Shown: in pieces, positions 16,624 through 27,900 of the stretch | How the letters are laid out: every line of letters begins with the position of its first letter | Position numbering within the stretch: position 1 is the stretch's first letter | NCBI RefSeq assembly: GCF_000719135.1 | Contig: NZ_JOEK01000001.1 | Location: 124,001-188,000 of the forward strand | DNA from: Streptomyces avicenniae | Lineage (GTDB): Bacteria; Actinomycetota; Actinomycetes; Streptomycetales; Streptomycetaceae | DNA: 64,000 bases | Reading direction: 5' to 3' | Position numbers and translations under genes: made by a program | The notes under the pieces: generated by a model | The model's database searches: none | Seen by the model: only the letters and a program-made list of their open reading frames with translations | What the model was told of the DNA's origin: nothing

Positions 16624-18753
16624 TCACGAGCCCGCGCTCGCCGGTCCCTCGCGCAGCTCGAACCACGTCGTCTTCCCCATGCCGCGCGGCTGGCAGCCCC
16701 ACGCGTCGGCCAGCGACTCCATCAGCTGGAGGCCACGGCCCGTCGTCGCCAGCTCGCCGGGGTCGCGCAGGTGCGGCAGCTGGTCGCTCGGGTCGCTCAC
16801 CTCGACGCGCAGCAGCCGCTCGCCGGTCCGCCCGCTCAGCTCCGCGACGAGCAGCGCGTCGCCGTCCGTGTGCTTGAGGACGTTCGTCGTGATCTCCGAC
16901 AGCATCAGCACCGCCCCGAAGACCCGCTCGGGGTCGGTCCAGTCGCGCAGCAGCTCGGACACCTGGCGGCGCCCCTGCGAGATCCGCGCGGGCTCGTCCT
17001 GCTCGACCGTCAGCACCACCCGGCGCACGGGCTCGCCGGTGTCCTCGCGGCGCTCCGCCGCGCGCCGCCGCAGCAGCAGGAGCGCCATGTCGTCCCGGTC
17101 GTCGTTCTTGTCCACGCCGACCTGACCGGGCGACGGCGGCCCCTGCACCGTGTCCACGAGCGTGTCCGCCAGGTCCTCCAGGTGTATCCCGCGCAGCCCC
17201 CGGACGGCCTTCGCCAGCCGCGCCCAGCCGGTGTCGAGGTCGTGGTGGCCCGTCTCGACCAGCCCGTCCGTGACGAGCACCAGCGTCTCGCCCGGCTGGA
17301 GGACGAGCCGCGTCGTCGGGTAGTCGTCCTCCTGGGCGACGCCGAGCGGCAGGCCGCCCGCGGTGGGGCGCGTCACCAGCGTGCCGTCCTCGAAGATCAT
17401 CGCCGGGTCGGGGTGCCCGGCGCGCACGATGTCCAGCGTCCCGGTCGGCGGATCGACCTGGACGTACAGGCAGGTGGCGAAGCGCGGGTCGTCGCGCGCG
17501 TTCTCCAGGCCGGAGAGGAAACGCGCGGCGCGGCTCAGCACGGCGTCCGGCCGGTGGCCCTCGGAGGCGTACGCGCGCACGGCGATCCGTAGCTGCGCCA
17601 TCACGGCCGCCGCCCGCACGTCGTGGCCCTGCACGTCGCCGATGACGAGGGCCACGCCGCCGTCGGGCAGCGGGATGACGTCGTACCAGTCGCCGCCCAC
17701 CTGGAGCCCGCCGCCGGTCGGCACGTAGCGCGCGGCGACCAGCACGCCGGGCACGACGGGGGTGGGTCCCGGGCCCATCGTGTGCTGGAGGTCGGCGGTC
17801 AGCTCGCGCTCGGTGTCCTGGAGGAACGTGCGCGACAGGGCCTGTGCGAGCAGCCGCGCCAGGGTGGAGAGCATCGCCCGGTCGTCGATCGTGAACGCGA
17901 CGTGCGAGGAGAACGCCACCAGCCACACGCCGATGATCCGACCGGCGACGACCAGCGGCAGGTAGGCCCACGACTCGTGGTCGTAGGCGCTCACCACCGG
18001 CCAGAAGTCCGGGTACTTCTCCTCGTACTCCTCCGGCGTCGCGATGTAGACGGCCCGGCCGGTGCGCATGGCCTCGGCGCCCGGGTACGGGCTGGTCAGC
18101 GGCAGCGGGAAGCCGAAACCGGCGGTGTCGAGCGGGGTGCCGTGGTACTCGGCCAGCCAGATCCGGTCGCCCTCCCGGGTGAAGACCGCGATCCCGTCGG
18201 GGGAGAAGCCCGGCATCGCCAGGGACGCGGCGGTCCGCAGCGCCTCGGTCGTGCTGTGCGCCTCCGACAGGGCCTGCCCGGCGTCCAGCAGGAACGCCTC
18301 GCGCGCCCGCCGCCAGTCCCAGTCCTCGGCGGCCATCCGCTGGCCGTCCTCCTGCCCCTCCCCGTGGACGGCCCCCTCGTTGCGCTCCACACGCACGACC
18401 GTCCCGACCGGTCCGCCCACCGTCCCGCCGCCGCCCTCCTGCTCGTCGGGCCGCCGCGTCGGGATGCCCACGCGCAGGCGCAGCGTCCGCAGCACCTCGC
18501 CGTCCTCCGTCACGAGACGGAACTCGGCCTCGGCGATCCGCGCCTCGGCCTCCGCCATCGCGAAGACGCGCTGGAGGCCGATGTAGTCCTGGACGGGCGT
18601 CCGCGAGCGGATCGCCGCCTCCGACAGCGTGATGGGTTCGGCGCCGAGTCCGACGAGCCCCGCGGCCGTGCCGTCAAGGGTCAGCAGACGACGGTTGTCG
18701 TCCCAGCTCCAGGTGCCGACCTCGGCGGACGCCAGCACATCCTCGGTGCGCAT
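16624..18753 (-). CDS. PAS-GAF-PP2C (SpoIIE)-HATPase signalling protein
   Basis: 709 residues. Regions in order are a PAS-like domain (1-95, TWSWDDNRRLLTLDG), GAF (about 145-310), PP2C/SpoIIE phosphatase (about 340-560, with VGGDWYDVIPL and VIGDVQGHD providing metal-binding aspartates, DGLVE, and NDDRDDMALL) and a C-terminal RsbW-type ATPase (575-700, N-box SEITTNVLKHT, GRGLQLM). The combination belongs to sigma-factor partner-switching networks, where the phosphatase and anti-sigma kinase act on an anti-anti-sigma factor; no such partner is adjacent. ATG 18753 has GAGG 5 nt upstream. Confidence 0.9.
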   Translation of the reverse strand: MRTEDVLASAEVGTWSWDDNRRLLTLDGTAAGLVGLGAEPITLSEAAIRSRTPVQDYIGLQRVFAMAEAEARIAEAEFRLVTEDGEVLRTLRLRVGIPTRRPDEQEGGGGTVGGPVGTVVRVERNEGAVHGEGQEDGQRMAAEDWDWRRAREAFLLDAGQALSEAHSTTEALRTAASLAMPGFSPDGIAVFTREGDRIWLAEYHGTPLDTAGFGFPLPLTSPYPGAEAMRTGRAVYIATPEEYEEKYPDFWPVVSAYDHESWAYLPLVVAGRIIGVWLVAFSSHVAFTIDDRAMLSTLARLLAQALSRTFLQDTERELTADLQHTMGPGPTPVVPGVLVAARYVPTGGGLQVGGDWYDVIPLPDGGVALVIGDVQGHDVRAAAVMAQLRIAVRAYASEGHRPDAVLSRAARFLSGLENARDDPRFATCLYVQVDPPTGTLDIVRAGHPDPAMIFEDGTLVTRPTAGGLPLGVAQEDDYPTTRLVLQPGETLVLVTDGLVETGHHDLDTGWARLAKAVRGLRGIHLEDLADTLVDTVQGPPSPGQVGVDKNDDRDDMALLLLRRRAAERREDTGEPVRRVVLTVEQDEPARISQGRRQVSELLRDWTDPERVFGAVLMLSEITTNVLKHTDGDALLVAELSGRTGERLLRVEVSDPSDQLPHLRDPGELATTGRGLQLMESLADAWGCQPRGMGKTTWFELREGPASAGS

Positions 18754-18770
18754 AATGCCTCACTTTATGC
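18750..18770. repeat. Inverted repeat over the phosphatase start codon
   Basis: GCATAA and TTATGC, 9 nt apart, flank the ribosome binding site and include the start codon region of the phosphatase gene. It may be an operator or fortuitous. Confidence 0.35.
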
Positions 18771-18853
18771 ACTTTTCCGCCGAAGCGGCGAGCGAAGGTG
18801 GGCCGGTAGTCTGAGGAGCCGTCCCCCGCCCCGCCTACGACTTTGGACGAACG

Positions 18854-20644
18854 ATGCATCGGTACCGGTCCCACACCTGCGGCGAGCTGCGCTCGACGGA
18901 CATCGGCCAGGACGTCAGGCTGTCGGGCTGGCTGCACAATCGCCGGAACCTGGGCGGCATCCTCTTCATCGACCTCCGCGACCACCACGGCATCGTCCAG
19001 CTCGTCGTCCGCCCCGGCTCGGCGGGCTACGCGGCGGTCAACGAGCGGCTCGGCTCGCTGTCCAAGGAGAGCGTCGTGCGGGTGGACGGCGCGGTCGTCG
19101 GGCGCGGCGCGGAGAACGTGAACCCGGAGCTGGCCACCGGCGAGATCGAGATCGAGGTCACCGAGGTCGAGGTGCTCGGCGCGGCGGACCAGATCCCGTT
19201 CACCATCAACGCGGACGACGGCGTGGGGGAGGAGCGGCGCCTGGAGTACCGCTTCCTGGACCTGCGCCGCGAGCGCATGCACCGCAACATCATGCTGCGC
19301 TCCGCCGTCATCTCCGCCATCCGGCAGAAGATGACGGCGCAGGGGTTCAACGAGCTGACGACGCCGATCCTGTCCGCCACCTCGCCCGAGGGCGCGCGTG
19401 ACTTCCTGGTGCCCTCAAGGCTGCACCCCGGCACCTTCTACGCGCTGCCGCAGGCGCCGCAGCAGTTCAAGCAGCTGCTGATGATCGCGGGCTTCGACCG
19501 CTACTTCCAGATCGCGCCCTGTTTCCGGGACGAGGACGCGCGCGCCGACCGGTCGCCCGGCGAGTTCTACCAGCTCGACGTCGAGATGAGCTTCGTCGAG
19601 CAGGAGGACGTCTTCGGCGTCATCGAGAAGGTGATGACCGAGCTGTTCGTGGAGTTCGGCGGCGGACGGCACGTCACCTCGCCGTTCCCGCGCATCCCGT
19701 TCCGTGAGGCCATGCTCAGGTACGGCTCCGACAAGCCGGACCTGCGGGCCAGGCTGGAGCTGACCGACGTCTCGGAGATCTTCGCGGGCTCCGGGTTCAA
19801 GGCGTTCGCGGACAAGCACGTGCGGGCTCTCGCGGTGCCGGACACGGCGGCGCAGCCGCGGAAGTTCTTCGACCAGCTCGGCGAGTTCGCGACGAGCCTG
19901 GGCGCCAAGGGCCTGGCCTGGGTGCGGGTCGGCGAGGACCGGACGCTGACCGGGCCGATCGCCAAGTTCCTCACCGAGGACGACACCGCCGCGCTGCTCA
20001 CCGCGCTGGACGCGGGCCCAGGCACGGCCGTGTTCTTCGGCGCGGGCGAGTTCGACGAGGTCTCGAAGATCATGGGCGCGGTGCGCGTCGAGGCCGCCCG
20101 CCGGGCGGGGCACTTCGAGGAGAACGTCTTCCGGTTCTGCTGGATCGTGGACTTCCCCATGTTCGAGCGGAACGAGGACACCGGCGCGATCGAGTTCTCG
20201 CACAACCCGTTCTCCATGCCGCAGGGCGGCATCGAGGCGCTGGAGGGCAAGGACCCGCTGGACGTCCTCGCCTGGCAGTACGACATCGTCTGCAACGGCA
20301 CCGAGCTGTCCTCGGGCGCGATCAGGAACCACGAGCCGGAGATCATGTACCGCGCGTTCGAGATCGCGGGCTACAGCCGCGAGGAGGTCGAGCGCGAGTT
20401 CGGCGGGATGCTCCGCGCGTTCCACTTCGGCGCCCCGCCGCACGGCGGCATCGCGCCGGGCGTGGACCGCATCGTCATGCTGCTCGCGGACGAGCCGAAC
20501 ATCCGCGAGACCATCGCGTTCCCGCTCAACGGCAACGCGCAGGACCTCCTGATGGGGGCCCCCAGCGCGGTGGACGAGGCGCGGCTGCGGGAGCTGCACC
20601 TGTCCCTGCGCCCCTCCGCGAAGGCGCAGCAGAAGCAGTCCTGA
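18854..20644 (+). CDS. aspS: Aspartyl-tRNA synthetase
   Basis: 596 residues of the bacterial class II type. It has an N-terminal OB fold ([23 protein letters not shown]), motif 2 ([21 protein letters not shown]), an inserted GAD domain, and motif 3 ([22 protein letters not shown]). It charges tRNA-Asp in the cytoplasm; many actinobacteria use a non-discriminating form that also feeds Asp-tRNA-Asn to GatCAB, which cannot be decided here. ATG 18854 is the family start. Divergent from the phosphatase gene and followed by a near-ideal terminator. Confidence 0.98.
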   Translation: MHRYRSHTCGELRSTDIGQDVRLSGWLHNRRNLGGILFIDLRDHHGIVQLVVRPGSAGYAAVNERLGSLSKESVVRVDGAVVGRGAENVNPELATGEIEIEVTEVEVLGAADQIPFTINADDGVGEERRLEYRFLDLRRERMHRNIMLRSAVISAIRQKMTAQGFNELTTPILSATSPEGARDFLVPSRLHPGTFYALPQAPQQFKQLLMIAGFDRYFQIAPCFRDEDARADRSPGEFYQLDVEMSFVEQEDVFGVIEKVMTELFVEFGGGRHVTSPFPRIPFREAMLRYGSDKPDLRARLELTDVSEIFAGSGFKAFADKHVRALAVPDTAAQPRKFFDQLGEFATSLGAKGLAWVRVGEDRTLTGPIAKFLTEDDTAALLTALDAGPGTAVFFGAGEFDEVSKIMGAVRVEAARRAGHFEENVFRFCWIVDFPMFERNEDTGAIEFSHNPFSMPQGGIEALEGKDPLDVLAWQYDIVCNGTELSSGAIRNHEPEIMYRAFEIAGYSREEVEREFGGMLRAFHFGAPPHGGIAPGVDRIVMLLADEPNIRETIAFPLNGNAQDLLMGAPSAVDEARLRELHLSLRPSAKAQQKQS

Positions 20645-20655
20645 CCCGCGCCGAC

Positions 20656-20691
20656 CGTCACGCCGGGCCCGCCCCCGGGCCCGGCGTGACG
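20656..20691 (+). terminator. Strong terminator of aspS
   Basis: A 16-bp perfect stem, 20656-20671 with 20676-20691 (outer arm CGTCACGCCGGGCCCG), around a CCCC loop, 11 nt after the aspS stop. It may also serve the convergent TerB gene. Confidence 0.85.
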
Positions 20692-20784
20692 CACACGGCC
20701 ACCCCGCACCGCGGCCGCCGCTCCCCGGCGATGGCGAACCAGGGGCGCGCACCCACGCCGACGGCCGGGCGGGGGGACCGCGGA

Positions 20785-21321
20785 CTACAGACCGAACTCC
20801 GTGGGGTTCAGTCCGAGGGCCGCGCACGCCTCGCGGATCACCTGGGCCTCGGCCTGCGCGAAGTACCCGTCCGCACCGGCGACGACCATGCCCGTCTGGA
20901 TCACGGCGCGCGCCTCCGTCGGCTTCTTCGCGACCTTCGCGATCTCCTGCATCGCCTCGGCCTTCCCGGTGACGAAGCTGCGCACCAGGTGGTCCACGTG
21001 CTTGTTGAACCGCTGGCGCAGCTGGTCGGCCGGGAAGTTCTGGAGCACGTCGTTGGTCAGGATCATCTGCTCCACGTTCTGCCGCTCGGCGGGATCGACC
21101 GATCCGTCCGCCGCGGCGACGAGCGCACACATCGCCATGCTCGCGTCACGGTAGCCGCCGCTCTTCAGCTCCGTCTTCATGCCGCTGAGCTGCGACTTCA
21201 GCGCCCCGATGATCGCGGTCTTGGTGCCGCCGCTCTTCCCCGCGCCGTGCGGCGCGCCGTGCCCCGTGCCGCTGCCGGTCCGTCCCGCCGCCGCGCCCTT
21301 GAGCTTGTCCCACATCGCCAT
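20785..21321 (-). CDS. TerB-family tellurite-resistance-like protein
   Basis: 178 residues. After a Gly/Lys-rich N-terminal linker, the TerB helical domain spans residues 35-178: the acidic calcium-binding-like segments ALVAAADGSVDPAE and GMVVAGADGYFAQAE are its conserved pair. TerB proteins are linked to tellurite, stress and calcium responses at the inner face of the membrane. GGGAGG precedes ATG 21321; ATG 21315 is an alternative. No other ter genes are adjacent, so its role here is unclear. Confidence 0.88.
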   Translation of the reverse strand: MAMWDKLKGAAAGRTGSGTGHGAPHGAGKSGGTKTAIIGALKSQLSGMKTELKSGGYRDASMAMCALVAAADGSVDPAERQNVEQMILTNDVLQNFPADQLRQRFNKHVDHLVRSFVTGKAEAMQEIAKVAKKPTEARAVIQTGMVVAGADGYFAQAEAQVIREACAALGLNPTEFGL

Positions 21322-21549
21322 CGTCCCGCGCCTCCCGCATCCGGTGTCCTCGCTCGCTCAACGGTCACGGACCGCAGTGGGTTCCGGTGAGGTGTGACCC
21401 GTTGGGGTGAAGTGCCGCGCGGGTGGCGTCCGTCGGCCGCGGTCGGCACCCCGGCCCGGCGCTCACGCACCGTGTCCGCCGCCGTGGCGGGCCGCCGCCC
21501 GCGGGGCCGCCCGGCTGCCGAAGAACGGGCGATGCCGCACGCTGGAGGC

Positions 21550-21765
21550 ATGGCACCGCTCGCACGCATCGTCGTCCAGCCGCCCTCCCCCGGTGGCCGC
21601 CGCGTCCGCGCGGGCGGCGAGGACCTGGGGCTCGCGCGCTCCCCGGCCGAGCTGGTCGAGTTCCTGCGCCGCGCCGGGCTCGACCCGGACGACATACGGC
21701 TCGACGACCCCACGCTCATCGAGTGGCGCGGCGGCGGCCCCGACGTATGGCCGCTCCACGGCTGA
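21550..21765 (+). CDS. Small conserved hypothetical protein
   Basis: 71 residues beginning MAPLARIVVQPPSPGGRRV and ending in a Trp-rich tail (IEWRGGGPDVWPLHG). The pattern ARSPAELVEFLRRAGL and the IEWRGG motif recur in short Streptomyces proteins of unknown function that I recall; no domain is assigned. GGAGG lies directly before the ATG with very short spacing, so ATG 21532 is a possible alternative. Confidence 0.6.
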   Translation: MAPLARIVVQPPSPGGRRVRAGGEDLGLARSPAELVEFLRRAGLDPDDIRLDDPTLIEWRGGGPDVWPLHG

Positions 21766-21777
21766 GAGGCCCCCGCG

Positions 21778-22845
21778 TCACCGCATGGCCGGAACGGCCC
21801 CCGGCAGGGCGCCCAGGACCACAGGGGCGTCGCGCAGCCGTGTCGCGAGGAGGACGGGCGTGTCGCCGTCCCGGCACTCGATGACGACGCCGCTCTTCGC
21901 GAACGGCCCTACGAGGCCCGGCGGATCGTCGCGCAGGACCGGGCGGACACGTACCGCCGTCAGCGTCGGCGACAGCAGTCCCGGAAGGGCGGCGGGGTCC
22001 TGCCGGGTGGCGGACGTCCTCCCGCCCGTCACGAGGAAACCGGAGCCGTTCACGACACCGGGGACGTCGCCGTGCACCCTCACGCGCAGCACCGCCCGCC
22101 GCGCCGGGCGTTCGGGGACGACCGCGGCCACCTTCCCCACGAACCGCCGCTGCCGCCATCGGGCCACGAGCGCGGCGACGGCCACGACCGGCAGCGCCGC
22201 CGCCGGGATCAGGAAGACGAAGGCCACCGATCCGGCCGCCAGCCCGCAGGAACCACCGACCCACATCAGCGCCACGCACGCGTGCCTCGCCGCCCTGACC
22301 TGCCAGGGACGCGCGAGCATGTCCGCCCGGTACCGGCGGCCCACCCACCACGCCGCCCACAGGAGATACACAGCGGCGGGGGCCAGGGCGCCCGCGTGGA
22401 CCCCGGCCAGCAGCCAGTACTCCGGGGGAGCACCCGCCACGTCCTGGCGGGCCTCGTCGAACCCCACGGCGCGGATCTCGCTCCGCCAGTACAGCAGCGT
22501 GACGCGGTCCCCCCGCCTGACCACCTCCCACACCGGCCCCCGGCCGGACATCTCGACGTCGTACCTGGCCTTGGTCCGCAGGTCCACGAGGGTCAGCCAG
22601 TAGCCGTCGTCCCGCTCCGCGTCGCGGACCGCCACCGACCCCTCGGTGACGCCCACGCAGCTGTCGAGCCACAGCCCGGGATCGCACGCGGACGCGAAGC
22701 CGTAGGCGCGCTCGGAGGCCATCTCCCGGGGCAGCGGGACGAGGAGACACCCCACGGCCACGAGCAGCACCAGGCCGCCGACCGCTCGTCCCCACACGCT
22801 GCGTCTGCGTCTGTGCCGCGCGTCCGCATCAAGCCGTCCGGCCAT
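21778..22845 (-). CDS. Hypothetical membrane protein
   Basis: 355 residues with a predicted helix at about 19-40, an extracellular stretch containing a Cys pair (ACDPGLWLDSCVG) with repeated charged residues, helices at about 143-167, 186-205 and 207-226, and a soluble C-terminal domain of about 130 residues. The topology is typical of uncharacterised Streptomyces membrane proteins. No ribosome binding site is evident before ATG 22845. Function not recognised. Confidence 0.7.
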   Translation of the reverse strand: MAGRLDADARHRRRRSVWGRAVGGLVLLVAVGCLLVPLPREMASERAYGFASACDPGLWLDSCVGVTEGSVAVRDAERDDGYWLTLVDLRTKARYDVEMSGRGPVWEVVRRGDRVTLLYWRSEIRAVGFDEARQDVAGAPPEYWLLAGVHAGALAPAAVYLLWAAWWVGRRYRADMLARPWQVRAARHACVALMWVGGSCGLAAGSVAFVFLIPAAALPVVAVAALVARWRQRRFVGKVAAVVPERPARRAVLRVRVHGDVPGVVNGSGFLVTGGRTSATRQDPAALPGLLSPTLTAVRVRPVLRDDPPGLVGPFAKSGVVIECRDGDTPVLLATRLRDAPVVLGALPGAVPAMR

Positions 22846-23046
22846 ACGGCCGCCCCCCCACCGGCCCCCCCGGGCCGCTCGCGTGTTCTCACGGATCGTC
22901 CGTATCCCTGCACGCCTCGCGACCGCCCGGCGGTTCCCGCCGCCGCCGCTGGACCCGATCCAGCGGGCGCCTGACCGGATGTCGCGCCTTCTTCATGAGG
23001 GGAGCGGCGGACCGGCCGGAAACCGATGAGTTCCGCCCGCCCCCCG

Positions 23047-23066
23047 GGTCCTCATGGCGAAGGACC
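23047..23066. promoter_or_regulatory. Inverted repeat upstream of the Drr-like operon
   Basis: GGTCCT and AGGACC are separated by 8 nt, 35 bp before ATG 23101. It is a possible operator. The preceding 200 bp show no convincing open frame or promoter. Confidence 0.35.
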
Positions 23067-23100
23067 GGACAACCGACGAAGGAACAGGCAGGACACACCG

Positions 23101-24087
23101 ATGAGTGAACCCAGGGGCGGGCCGGCGATCGAGACCGTCGGGCTGGTCAAGACGTTCGGCGACAAACGCGCCGTGGACGGCATAGATCTCTCCGTGCCGT
23201 CGGGGATGGTCTACGGCGTGCTCGGGCCGAACGGGGCGGGCAAGACCACGGCGGTGCGGATGCTCGCCACCCTCACGCGGCCCGACGGCGGCGAGGCCCG
23301 CGTGTTCGGGCACGACGTCGTGCGCGAGGCGGACGCCGTCCGCGCCCGCGTCAGCCTCACCGGCCAGTACGCGTCGGTGGACGAGGACCTGACCGGCGAG
23401 GAGAACCTCGTGCTCCTCGCCAGGCTGCTCGGCCACGGCAAGCCGGCGGCCAGGACGCGCGCCGGGCAGCTGCTCGACGCGTTCGGCCTCGCCGAGGCGG
23501 CGGGCAAGCAGGCCAAGGCGTACTCGGGCGGCATGCGGCGGCGGCTCGACATCGCCGCGAGCATCCTGAACACCCCCGACCTGCTCTTCCTCGACGAGCC
23601 CACGACCGGGCTCGACCCGCGCAGCCGCAACCAGGTGTGGGACATCGTGCGCACCGTCGTCGAGCTGGGCACCACCGTGCTGCTCACCACGCAGTACCTG
23701 GACGAGGCCGACCGGCTCGCGGGCCGTATCGCCGTCATCGACCGGGGCCGCGTCATCGCCGAGGGCACCCCAGGGCAGCTCAAGTCGTCGGTCGGCGCGG
23801 GCTCCGTGCAGGTGCGGCTGCGGGACGCGGACCGCCGCGAGGAGGCCAGGAGCGTCCTCGCCGCCGTGCTGGACGTCCCGGTGCAGCCGGGGAACGACCC
23901 GGTCACCCTCACCGCCCGCGTCATGGCGGACGGCGGGACGGGACCGGCCGAGCTGGCCTCCCGCGCCCTCGCGGAACTGGCCGTGCTCGGCATCACCGTG
24001 GACGACTTCTCGCTGGGCCAGCCCACCCTGGACGAGGTCTTCCTCGCCCTGACGGACGACGAGCAGCGGCAGGAGGCCGTCATATGA
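23101..24087 (+). CDS. Daunorubicin-resistance-type ABC ATPase (DrrA family)
   Basis: 328 residues. Walker [10 protein letters not shown], signature [12 protein letters not shown], Walker [17 protein letters not shown], and the family C-terminal domain with [11 protein letters not shown]. DrrA-type ATPases pair with one small permease to export hydrophobic antibiotics. AGGA stands 8 nt before ATG 23101, and the stop overlaps the permease ATG. An exporter of this kind in a Streptomyces context may protect against a self-made or competitor compound; the substrate is unknown. Confidence 0.93.
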   Translation: MSEPRGGPAIETVGLVKTFGDKRAVDGIDLSVPSGMVYGVLGPNGAGKTTAVRMLATLTRPDGGEARVFGHDVVREADAVRARVSLTGQYASVDEDLTGEENLVLLARLLGHGKPAARTRAGQLLDAFGLAEAAGKQAKAYSGGMRRRLDIAASILNTPDLLFLDEPTTGLDPRSRNQVWDIVRTVVELGTTVLLTTQYLDEADRLAGRIAVIDRGRVIAEGTPGQLKSSVGAGSVQVRLRDADRREEARSVLAAVLDVPVQPGNDPVTLTARVMADGGTGPAELASRALAELAVLGITVDDFSLGQPTLDEVFLALTDDEQRQEAVI

Positions 24088-24965
24088 GCATCACGGAAAG
24101 CACGCCTGGTCCCGGGACCGTCGAGGTCACCAAGGGCACCGAGGAGGAGGACGCCTACACCCCGAGCGGCGTCGCCCTGGCCGCGCTGCTCGACAGCCCG
24201 CGCCCGCCCCGCCCGAGCCCCCTCGCGGCGTCGCTCGCGTTCGGCTGGCGCGCCATGCTGAAGATCAAGCACGTGCCCGAGCAGCTGTTCGACGTCACGG
24301 TCTTCCCGATCATGATGACGCTGATGTTCACCTACCTCTTCGGCGGCGCCCTGGCGGGCTCGACCAGCGAGTACCTCCAGTACCTGCTGCCGGGGATCAT
24401 GGTGATGAGCGTCGTCATGACGACGATGTACACCGGCATCGCCGTCAAGACGGACATCGACAAGGGCGTCTTCGACCGCTTCAGGACCCTGCCGGTCTGG
24501 CGCCCGGCCGCCATGGTCGGCTACCTGCTGGGCGACCTCTTCCGCTACGCCCTGGCGTCCGTCGTCATCCTGTGCGTCGGCCTCGTCCTCGGCTACCGGC
24601 CGGACGGCGGCGTGCTCGGCACCGCGGCGGCGATCCTGCTGCTGGTCGGCTTCTCGTTCGCCTTCTCCTGGGTCTGGACGATGTTCGGCCTGCTGCTGCG
24701 CTCCGAGAAGTCCGTCATGGGGGTGAGCATGATGGTGCTGATGCCGCTGACGTTCCTCAGCAACATCCTGGTCGAGCCGGAGACCATGCCCGGCTGGCTG
24801 GAGGCGTGCGTGGACGTCAGCCCGGTGACGCGTCTGGTGGCGGCCGTGCGCGGCCTGATGGACGGGGACGCGGAGCTGGGTCAGATCACCTGGGTCCTCG
24901 TCGCGGGCGCCCTGCTGATCGCCGTCTTCGGCACGATCACCATGCGGCTCTACAACCGGAAGTGA
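24084..24965 (+). CDS. ABC-2 permease (DrrB family)
   Basis: 293 residues. About 65 cytoplasmic residues precede six predicted helices (for example [18 protein letters not shown] and [19 protein letters not shown]), and the conserved [15 protein letters not shown] segment lies between helices 2 and 3, all typical of DrrB. It starts within the ATPase stop (ATGA) and has AGGAGG 7 nt upstream, so the pair is one translational unit. It converges on the AAA regulator gene with a 16-bp overlap at the 3' ends. Confidence 0.92.
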   Translation: MSITESTPGPGTVEVTKGTEEEDAYTPSGVALAALLDSPRPPRPSPLAASLAFGWRAMLKIKHVPEQLFDVTVFPIMMTLMFTYLFGGALAGSTSEYLQYLLPGIMVMSVVMTTMYTGIAVKTDIDKGVFDRFRTLPVWRPAAMVGYLLGDLFRYALASVVILCVGLVLGYRPDGGVLGTAAAILLLVGFSFAFSWVWTMFGLLLRSEKSVMGVSMMVLMPLTFLSNILVEPETMPGWLEACVDVSPVTRLVAAVRGLMDGDAELGQITWVLVAGALLIAVFGTITMRLYNRK

Positions 24966-27900
24966 GCCGTGCCGTCCGGCGGCCGGTACGCGCACAGCAG
25001 GCCGGTCGTCACGGTGGCGCGCAGGTGCGCCGCCAGCTCGGGGTGGTGGGCGTCGAGGCGCCGGAGACTGTCACGGATGCGCGCCGTGACGGTCTTCCGC
25101 GCCCGCTCCGCCTCGTCGCCCAGCAGCCTGGCGCGGCCCCCGAGCCCGGCCGCCGCGCGCAACTCGCCAAGCAGCGCGGCCCGTTCACCGTCCAGCGCGG
25201 CGGTACGGGCCGCGTCGCCCGCCGCCAGGTCCAGCTCGGCGTCCAGCGCGTCGAGCCGACGCCGGTAGCGGGCGCGGCCCTCGTCGTCCAGGACCGGGTC
25301 CGCGCCGTGCGTCGGACGGTCCCCGGCGGCCGGGTCGAGGAGCTGGAGCGCCGGGATCTCGCGGCCCGGGTTGGCCAGGAGCGTCCGCAGGTCGCGCAGC
25401 CCCTTCGCGTCGGGCAGCCGGACGGTGCGGCCCGCGTACCGCAGCGTCCACACCTGGCCGTCCGAGCGGAACTCCGCGTCGGGCCCGGCCGGGCGGCCCT
25501 GCGTCACCTCGGCGGCGATGTGCCGCATGCCCAGCTCGGCCGCGTCCCGCGCCACCTCGACGCGCAGCGCGGCGGCGGCCTCCGCGTCCCCCGGCGCGCC
25601 GCGCGCCGCCAGGGCCGCCGCGAGACCGGCCCGCGCCTCGACGGCCCAGGGCCGCGCGCCCATCGTGTCGGCGGAACCGGCGGCGGCCGTGAAACCGCCG
25701 ATCGCGTCGTCCCACCGCTCCTCGGCGGCGTCCAGCTGCGCCGACCACAGGGTGATCGGGCCGCCCAGGTCGAAGCCGTACAGCGCCACCGCCCACGTGC
25801 CCAGCAGCGGGGCGAGCAGCGCCCTGGCGCGGGCGCAGCGGGCGGGGTCGCGCGTGGCGGCGGCCGTCGCCGCCTGGAGCCGCAGGCGCAGCGCCTGGGC
25901 ATGGCGCGCGTGGTCGTCGCGCGCCTCGGCCGCGTCGCACAGCCGCACGGCGGTCCGTACGTCGCCGCGCCGCGCGGCCGTGATGCCCTCCAGCAGATCG
26001 GCGCAGGGGTGCGTCCACTCACGCCCGGCCGCGCGGTGCAACTCCTCCAGTTCCTCGTACGCGCCGCGCGCCAGCAGCTGGGACCAGCGCAGATGCTCCA
26101 GGTAGCCGCGCAGCTCGGAGTCCGGGGGGCTGATCGTCCCGAAGGAGCCGCCGTCCGCCACCTGGCGGCGGCACTTCTCGGCCTCCTCGAAGCGGCCCTG
26201 GAAGATGGCGACGACGCACTCGTCCACCTGCGCGCCCAGCAGGAAACGCGGGACCTTGGCCCGCCGCGCGGCGCGGATGAAGTCGGCGAGCTGCGCCACG
26301 TAGGCCGGGTCGCCGTTCTCCAGGAGGGCCACCCAGCGCAGGGACATGCTGAAGTGTTCGAGGTCCTGGTCCGCCGTGCGCCGGGCGACGGCGATCATCT
26401 CCTCGGTGAGCGCGACGCGTTCGGCCGCCGTGCCCGGGCCCCACACGGCGTCGTGGCGGGAGCGCAGGCTGAAGCCCAGTGCCTCGTCGTTCCCGCCGCG
26501 CCGGGCGCGGACCGCCGTGCGGACGCTCAGGTCGCTGGCGAGGCGCCGGAGCGTCGCGTGGTCGTCGGGCGCCACCGGCGGCTGGTCGTGACCGAGGGAC
26601 CGGTGCGCCGCCACGAGCAGTTCGGCGCGCAGGGCGGAGCGTCCGGCGTCGCGCCGGCCGTGGCCCGCGCCCCATTCGACGGCCACGGCGACGCGCGCCA
26701 TGAGGTCGGGGTCGCCCAGCTCCCTGGCGAGCGCGCCGACCTCGGCGAGCACACGCCACGCCTCCGCGCCGTCGCCGATCATGTCCAGCTCGACCGCCAG
26801 GTTCACCCCGGCGAGCAGCCGGTCGCGCGGGCCGACGGCGGTGGCGGTCGCGTACGCGCGGCGGCGGTGGCCGACGGCCTCCTCGTACGCCATGCGGCCC
26901 GTCGCGTCCTCGGCGGCGGCCAGGAGCAGGCCCAGGGCGCGGGCGGGGGTGATCTCGTCCCCGGCCAGGTGGGTGTGGCGCGCCAGGTCGGAGGGCGGGA
27001 CGCGGTCGGCCAGGCTCGGCGCGTCGTGCAGGGCCTGGACGACGGACGCGTGGGCGCGGCGGCGCGCGGGCTCGTCGAGCGACGCGTAGAGCGTCTCGCG
27101 CACGAGGTCGTGGGCGAAGAGGAAGACGCCCTCCACCGTCTCGTCGGGCGTCGTGACCAGCCGCGCGGCCACCGCCGTCGCCAGCAGCAGGTCCACCTCG
27201 GTGCCCGGCAGCCCGGCCGCCACGGCGAGCACCTGCCGGTGGAAGCCGCGTCCGAGCACGGCGGCCCGCTTCAGCAGCGTGGCGACCTCGGGCGGCAGGA
27301 GCGCGAGGCGCCGCCGTACGGTGTCCCGCACGCCGGGCGGCACGGCGGTGATCTGCCCGCCGCTGTGCCACAGCCGCGCGGCCTGCTCGACGAAGAACGG
27401 GTTGCCGCCGGTGCGCCTGTGCACCTCGGCGGCGGCGTCCTGGTCCGGCGGACGGCCCGCCGTCCGTTCGATCAGCGCGGCCACGCCGTCCGGCGCGAGC
27501 CCGCCGAGGCTGACGGTCGTCGCCCGGCCGAGCAGCGGCGGCAGCAGGTCGCGCGCGGGGTGGCCCGGTGTCTCCATCTCGGCGTCGCGGTAGGTCCCGA
27601 CGAGCAGCAGCCGCTCGAAGCCGGTGTGCTGCACGGCGAACGCGAGCAGCCGCAGGGACGCGGGGTCGGCCCAGTGCAGGTCGTCCAGCACGACCATCAC
27701 CGGGCGTGCGTGGGAGGCGTCCACCAGCGTCGTCGTCACCGCGTCGTACAGCTCGAACGACTCACCGGCCGGGCGTGCCCCGGCCTCCCCGCCGCCGCTG
27801 CCGGTGCCGCCCGCCAGCAGCGCCGCCGCCGCGGGCGGCCAGGGCGCCGCCCCGCCGTCCGCCCTGCGCAGCGCGCGCAGCACCTGCACCCAGGGCCAGT